A DNA stretch of 64,000 bases from Synaphobranchus kaupii (taxonomy: Eukaryota; Chordata; Actinopteri; Anguilliformes; Synaphobranchidae). Within the stretch, counting starts at the first letter, position 1, and the number at the start of each line of letters is the position of its first letter. Made by a program: the position numbers and the translations under genes. The DNA is taken from positions 7,460,980 through 7,524,979 of the forward strand of contig CM056389.1 of the NCBI GenBank assembly GCA_029718625.1. Reading direction: 5' to 3'. The notes under the pieces were generated by a model, which saw only the letters and a list, made by a program, of their open reading frames with translations, searched no databases and was not told the DNA's origin. Below, piece after piece: positions 58,331 through 64,000 of the stretch.

Positions 58331-61300
58331 CCAGCCCAAATCAATACGCGGGGCAGGAACAGTGGACGGGTTTATTTTTCTCCCCGCCGATAGATGTCAT
58401 TTGCGTCGTAAAGGACGCAGAAGAGATATTGGACTGTAAAACACGGTTATTCGTAATCGTAGGGATGACCGATGGCAACAGACAATATAACATTTATCAC
58501 TGGAGCCCTCAGTGAAAACAGCGATTTTCTTGTCCGTTCAGACATAAAGTAGCCTAACGCTTATATTGACTAGTCGCAGCAATAAATCAGATTACTGGGC
58601 CCATTATATGAAAATCGATCCATCCATCAGATTGCATTTTGATATACAACTCCTTAAAACGGACGTATCTCAGCCTACATTCAAATTATAGCGGATATGA
58701 ATTGAAGGGATGGTGTTTTTCCAGCGGCAATAGTGGAGTAGAAGAATAAGTGAGGCGTTTAGGGTCTGTATTTGCTTTGAGACGTGGAGCTGTCCCAAGG
58801 CAACATTTTACAATCACATAGTATTACAAGAACTCACTTCACCGTCTGTGACATCGTGTAGACTAGACAAATAAAAATAATAAACTCCCGAAAATCCACA
58901 ACTTTAAGTGCAAATGTACTTCCACAGTCCAGTGAAGTGAGCTGTCGAGTAAATATATAGTGGAAACTATTCAATAGTAGAAATGGACAATGTCAATTCC
59001 CAATAATATCAGTTATTGCAGAAAAAAACAGGTGATGAATTTGGAGGCGATTCACTCCACAAACCCAGAAAACAACCTTATTTGTATACAGTCGTTATTT
59101 GCGTTATTTGCAATTTTGGCTCCAAAGAATCTATTGATCCATTTCATTTTTTAAATCTTAGCACATCTTACAAAAAACCCCACAGTGATTGTGTTGAAAT
59201 ATAATTCGGCATGTTATACATTTGGGGGTGCGGTGGGTGGGTCAGGGAATCTATGTAGGCCCTAGACACAGCTTATTTGTACGAGGTTATGAATCATAAT
59301 AATAATATTGGATTGCATTTATAGAGCGCCTTTTGCCACTGCCAACCACCAGGGGGCGTTTCCTCACCTTGTATCCCAGACGTCTTGTTGAACTTCTTCA
59401 CATTGTAAGTGCTTGTAATTGTAATATTATAATTGCAGATATTGCTGCTTGTTATTGTTTAGTGGACTGTACACCAGCCTTGGCTCATCTTCGTCTGTGG
59501 TGAATAAAATGTTGGTATGTATAGCATTTCTCTTTCCCTGAGTTTTGCCATCACAGACTTGTACACCTCTACCTCACAGGTTGGGCCCCACCTGTGGTTC
59601 AACAGGTGGTCACGGGATGGCGAACACAACCTCAAAAAACAAACTAATGATGTCCTCGACAAGGTCATTGAACTTCTCTGAATCTTTCTTTTTACGAGAC
59701 CTTTAATGTCTTTGTGTTCACGCCAGTCTTGCCTTGAGAAAAAGTGTAATCGCTGTGACATTTATCTATATGCATAATGTCTTCCTGGCCGCTGTCCACG
59801 GCTCAAGGGGGCTGGAGACACAAACTCCCCGACTGTACGAAGGTTAATTTATGCAGAAGCGCCATTTTCAAGGAGAGCATAGGTTTAGTGTGAGAATTAC
59901 ACGGTCAGGAACTTTCAGCACCTTGGATAAGGATATGAGCGGACCTCTATATCTGCGACACATCGCCCCCCAGTGGCAAAAAGCCAAAGTTGTATTAATT
60001 TTTTAAAATCACAGTCTTCTGTAGGCCAGTGTTTCTCATCTCTGGTCCTGGGGACTCACTGTGTACGCTGTTTTTTATGTGTGTGTTTATTAAAGGTTGT
60101 TGAACAAGATCTACCATAATTGTGTAGTTAAACTTATTTTAACACAATGCAGGTTTGGCTATTTGCTGCCAGTAAACTCCATTCATTTTACACAGATATT
60201 TTCAGGTTTCCACACTCTCAGCAAATGGGGACCCAACTGATTTCACCTGTCAGTGGAATTATTTACAATTTGGTACATACAGCAATTATGAATTATACAC
60301 AATTATGAACAATTTGCATCTAATTACAATACAGAGCTTGTTACTAAGATTGGAAGAGAAACCAGCATACACAGTGGGCTATATTGTCAGTGCAAAGTGG
60401 ACTATACTTCATGGTAAAAAAATCACAAATTCTTTGGCCTGTCAAAAAAAAAAAAGGTCTGAAAACTGTTAAGTGAGTGGCTTGCAGGGCCAGAGTTATC
60501 ATTCTCAGTGTGATAAATCTGCACCCTAAATTATCACAATAACACTGTGTGAGTGACCCCTCGAAAATAAGTTCCACACGTGTTACATTGGTTATTTTTT
60601 ATTTTGTTAAATACATTTCTTTTTCGTACAAATATGTGATAGTGGTTACATTTTCATTCATTATAAAAAACACGATTCATCACAAGACAATGAAAAACAG
60701 TTCGCAATCTATGCACAATTTACACGTCAGAATTTGATTACATCAGAAAACTGCAACATTCTATCTGTTGCATAATTTAATTTAAGTGCCTCTTCAAAAT
60801 GAGATAACCACAATTTAGTCAGAATCTCGCTGACTCCCCCACCCCCTGCCCCCTTCCTGTCCAGACATACACACACTTGTCACAATTTAAACTGTCAGGC
60901 AAGTACAAAGAGAAATGGGCTAACTAAACACTAAAGAAACCCGGAAGAAGATGTTGTCAAATTCAAATTCAAATAAAATATATCTATAGGTATAGTAGTA
61001 TAGTATAATAGGTCTGTATGAAACCAACAAAGGTGAAATATCCACACTGTGTTTTTTAAAGACAACAGACTGTGGAATATTATTTCTTGACGAAATGAAG
61101 TACAGGAAGCTGTCTCACAGCGGACAAAGGAAACAGAACCAAGGCCACTCTGGTAAAGTTAAAACAAATGACTGTTCCAGTTAAAGGTCATGATCCCAGT
61201 CGCAATGTCAATAATTTCAATTTAGCACATTTTAATTGACCCTCATCTCATCTAAACCCTAAATTATATGCATTGCCTGCCTTCATAGAAATACATACGA

Positions 61301-61374
61301 GTATGGGTTCCTGAAACAGGTCAACAATGTTGTGTTAATTTGTTTGATAGGACGCACGCACACACGCACGCACG

Positions 61375-61410
<36 letters not shown>

Positions 61411-62705
61411 GTACCCTTAATAGTACCCCACCAAAGACACCCACTTCATCAGTGCCTTCAAAAGATGGTGATGTCACCTGTGTGGTGACCTCATAGCTTA
61501 AGGAGCTGGATACAGTGTGATCTGTTGCTGGTCCACATGAATGTAAACTAGCCCCTAACAGGAGCATGCTGTTGCACTAATCACTAATCTACAACAAATC
61601 AACACCTATTTCACCATCCCCCAACACATTTATAAAGATCAAACCCAACAACAGCACTCACACAACCTCATTTGTGAGGTAACTTATTTTTCATAAGTTT
61701 CTTTTTCCTGAAGGCTGATAATACAATAAGACGCAACACACAAAACAATTAACTTCAGTGCAAATAAATTACACATGCACAAAATGTAGAAAAGGTATCG
61801 AGTTTACAGAGAACACTAAATTATTCCCAGAGAGAAAGTACAGCCCATGTCTTTAAATGCAAGGGATGGTTTGTTCCTGAATTTTTTATTTTTCTTAATT
61901 TGGAATGTCCAATTGTCCCCCTCCATCCGCAGACCCATGGCTTTCCTTCAAAACACGTGGGGTTTCCTGGATAGTGCAGCCTGGCTATGGGCTGCTGTGA
62001 GGTCACTGTGTGTCATAGAAATGGACCAATTACTGGCCTCTGTGGAGTGTTCACTCGGCTTTGGACACCACAGCCCAGATCTGCAAAACTGAATCACCAG
62101 AGGGAGAGACATGAGGGCCTTTATATGACCTTTGACCCCACTCCTCCAGTAAACTTGGTGACTAACAATGAAGGATAACAGTCTTGTAAACGGTGGCAGT
62201 CGAGTAGCTTCAGAGTGTAAAAGTGCGTTGTGTCCGGGTCCATCTGCGGTCGGCCATGTCCCCACGGGTCCCGTCCCCAATTCCGCTCTCACTTTCACTT
62301 GAGAAACGCGAGAGAGGGGACAGGTGGACCCCAGACGGACACACGAACATTTTTGGGGAAAGTGCTGCCAGTAACCCCCCGAGTGGTAGTCATCAACGTC
62401 GCAATTATAGGATTCATATTTCTCTGAAATGATAAATTACAGCTTTAAGAATATTTATTTTTATGTGTATTATGTAGCCTATATACTGTTGGCTATGTGA
62501 CAATTCTGACATAAATGTATGGTGCTGCAAATTTCTGAATGATAAATTACAGCCTCTTCTTCGATTTGAGCTTTAAACCATGGATGCGCAGTGAATAGTT
62601 TTTGAATTATTGACACTAAATGAGACTATAGTAGAAACTGGGTGAAAATTGCCTCTAGTGGGCCATAGTTAATAGGATTAAGGGAACAGAGAAGATTTAG
62701 CACAA
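58331..62705. other. Non-coding flank with dispersed repeat fragments
   Basis: No gene recognised. It contains a fish dispersed-repeat fragment at about 59298-59365 (TTGGATTGCATTTATAGAGC), another at about 60018-60150 (CCAGTGTTTCTCATCTCTGG), and an ACGC/AC microsatellite at 61352-61408. The frames near 61821-62432 are short and overlapping. Confidence 0.5.
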
Positions 62706-63418
62706 GACAACTCAACCCTGCAGGACTACTCAACCCTGCAGGACTACTCAACCCTACAGGACTACTCAACCCTGCAGGACTACTCAACCCTGCAGGACTA
62801 CTCAACCCTACAGGACTACTCAACCCTGCAGGACTACTCAACCCTGCAGGACTACTCAAACCTACAGGACCACTCAACACTGCAGGACTACTCAACCCTG
62901 CAGGACTACTCAACCCTACAGGACTACTCAAACCTACAGGACCACTCAACACTGCAGGACTACTCAACCCTACAGGACTACTCAACCCTACAGGACTACT
63001 CAACCCTGCAGGACTACTCAAACCTACAGGACCACTCAACACTGCAGGACTACTCAACCCTGCAGGACTACTCAACCCTACAGGACTACTCAACCCTGCA
63101 GGACTACTCAAACCTACAGGACCACTCAACACTGCAGGACTACTCAACCCTGCAGGACTACTCAACCCTACAGGACTACTCAACCCTGCAGGACTACTCA
63201 ACCCTGCAGGACTACTCAACCCTGCAGGACTACTCAACCCTACAGGACTACTCAACCCTGCAGGACTACTCAACCCTACAGGACTACTCAACCCTGCAGG
63301 ACTACTCAACCCTGCAGGACTACTCAAACCTACAGGACCACTCAACACTGCAGGACTACTCAAACCTACAGGACCACTACACACTGCAGGACTACTCGAA
63401 CCCTACAGGACTACTCCA
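62706..63418. repeat. 18-bp minisatellite (CTACTCAACCCTGCAGGA)
   Basis: About 39 copies with CCTGCAG/CCTACAG alternation and a recurring AACCTACAGGACCACTCAAC variant that marks longer higher-order units. Being 18 bp and stop-free, it yields a 252-codon minus frame (LSSPAG/LSSPVG) that is only the repeat. Confidence 0.96.
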
Positions 63419-64000
63419 CCCTAATGGAGCGTCGATTGATCCTGCTGACCCTAGCAGCCCTTGAGCAGAAACTAGCGAAAGGCAGTTAGTAGCAAAAGAC
63501 AGACAGCCGTGACAGGATTATGAGGTAGCAGATATATACATTTCAGGGACCTGGGGGGTCTAGTTACATTAGCGGCTGCACTACAAATCAACAGAATATT
63601 TGCTTTTTAAGATCTCTTTCCCTCATACAGAATATGAGTTCTATACTGTGTGATATACATTGATATATGATTGCACTACACACTGGATAAGACCCATATG
63701 TGGCTTTAAGGGCCTCTATACTACTCTACAGACCTGTGTTTGGGATCAGGATGAAAAACAAAAGAAGAACCAAAAAAAAAACAACAACAAAAAAAAACAA
63801 AATCAACATAAAAAGCGTGTTTGACGTTAAAAGACGTCCAGCAGGTTGAACAATGTGCTTCACATGAGGTTGCTTGAGTTCATTTGGCTTTAAAAAGTCC
63901 AGTTCTGTTTAGTTTTTCTCTCAAAAAATATTTAAAAAAAAATGTAAAAAAGAAAGAAAAGTTGTTAAAAAAAGCAGCATTGTGATCAGGGTTGTGTCCT
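63419..64000. other. Non-coding, nothing recognised
   Basis: AT-rich sequence with A-runs near 63770-63800 and 63925-63975. No gene or repeat family is supported. Confidence 0.5.

Noticed and set aside
62626..63384. 252-codon LSSPAG/LSSPVG repeat protein
   Set aside because: Pure translation of the 18-bp minisatellite. The flanks outside the array have no coding character.

Overview
The window is eukaryotic nuclear DNA from a ray-finned fish. The evidence is vertebrate split genes with GT/AG introns, very dense micro- and minisatellites, fish-type tRNA-derived SINEs, a Penelope-like element with a GIY-YIG domain, a chromodomain Ty3/Gypsy (Tf1/sushi-type) retrotransposon and a Tc1-like remnant. 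The species cannot be named from this alone. There are no prokaryotic operons, CRISPR arrays or rRNA genes.

Layout. (1) 1-~11.7 kb: 5' part of pafah1b1 (LIS1) on the minus strand. The start-codon exon lies at 1389-1509 and encodes MVLSQRQRDEL. The rest of the coding region lies beyond base 1. A candidate distal first exon/promoter with YY1 and ETS motifs lies at ~11.6 kb. The introns hold an (ACGC)n array, GT/AC repeats, an 80-bp minisatellite and a hAT-like palindromic MITE. (2) ~11.8-35.6 kb: no recognisable gene. It holds a SINE, a 1-kb GTGA array, several minisatellites and, at 22.6-30.5 kb, a 7.9-kb array of 24/40-bp units that repeatedly switches orientation around four copies of a 158-bp non-repetitive spacer carrying AATAAA. 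(3) 35.6-55.3 kb: a CCDC92-family gene (probably ccdc92b), minus strand, reconstructed here as three coding exons (55235-55064, 37675-37628, 36265-35607), phase-compatible, 292 codons plus stop. (4) Its 17.4-kb intron contains a nested transposon stack: a minus-strand LINE is split by a SINE and by a larger insertion; that insertion holds a head-to-head pair of Penelope-like elements; one of these is split by a nearly intact 7350-bp Gypsy element with a 5-bp target duplication. (5) 55.3-64 kb: upstream flank of ccdc92b with a possible promoter near 58.2 kb, dispersed repeats and an 18-bp minisatellite.

How the parts relate. The two host genes are read in the same direction and are independent. 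LIS1 is a dynein regulator; the CCDC92-like protein is a coiled-coil protein of poorly defined function. Most of the DNA is repeat-derived. Nearly all long open frames in the repeat arrays are artefacts of stop-free repeat units. The most informative observations are the complete priming logic of the Gypsy element (an 11-nt self-primer match, a -1 slippery heptamer), the ordered nesting, and the inversion-rich satellite block.
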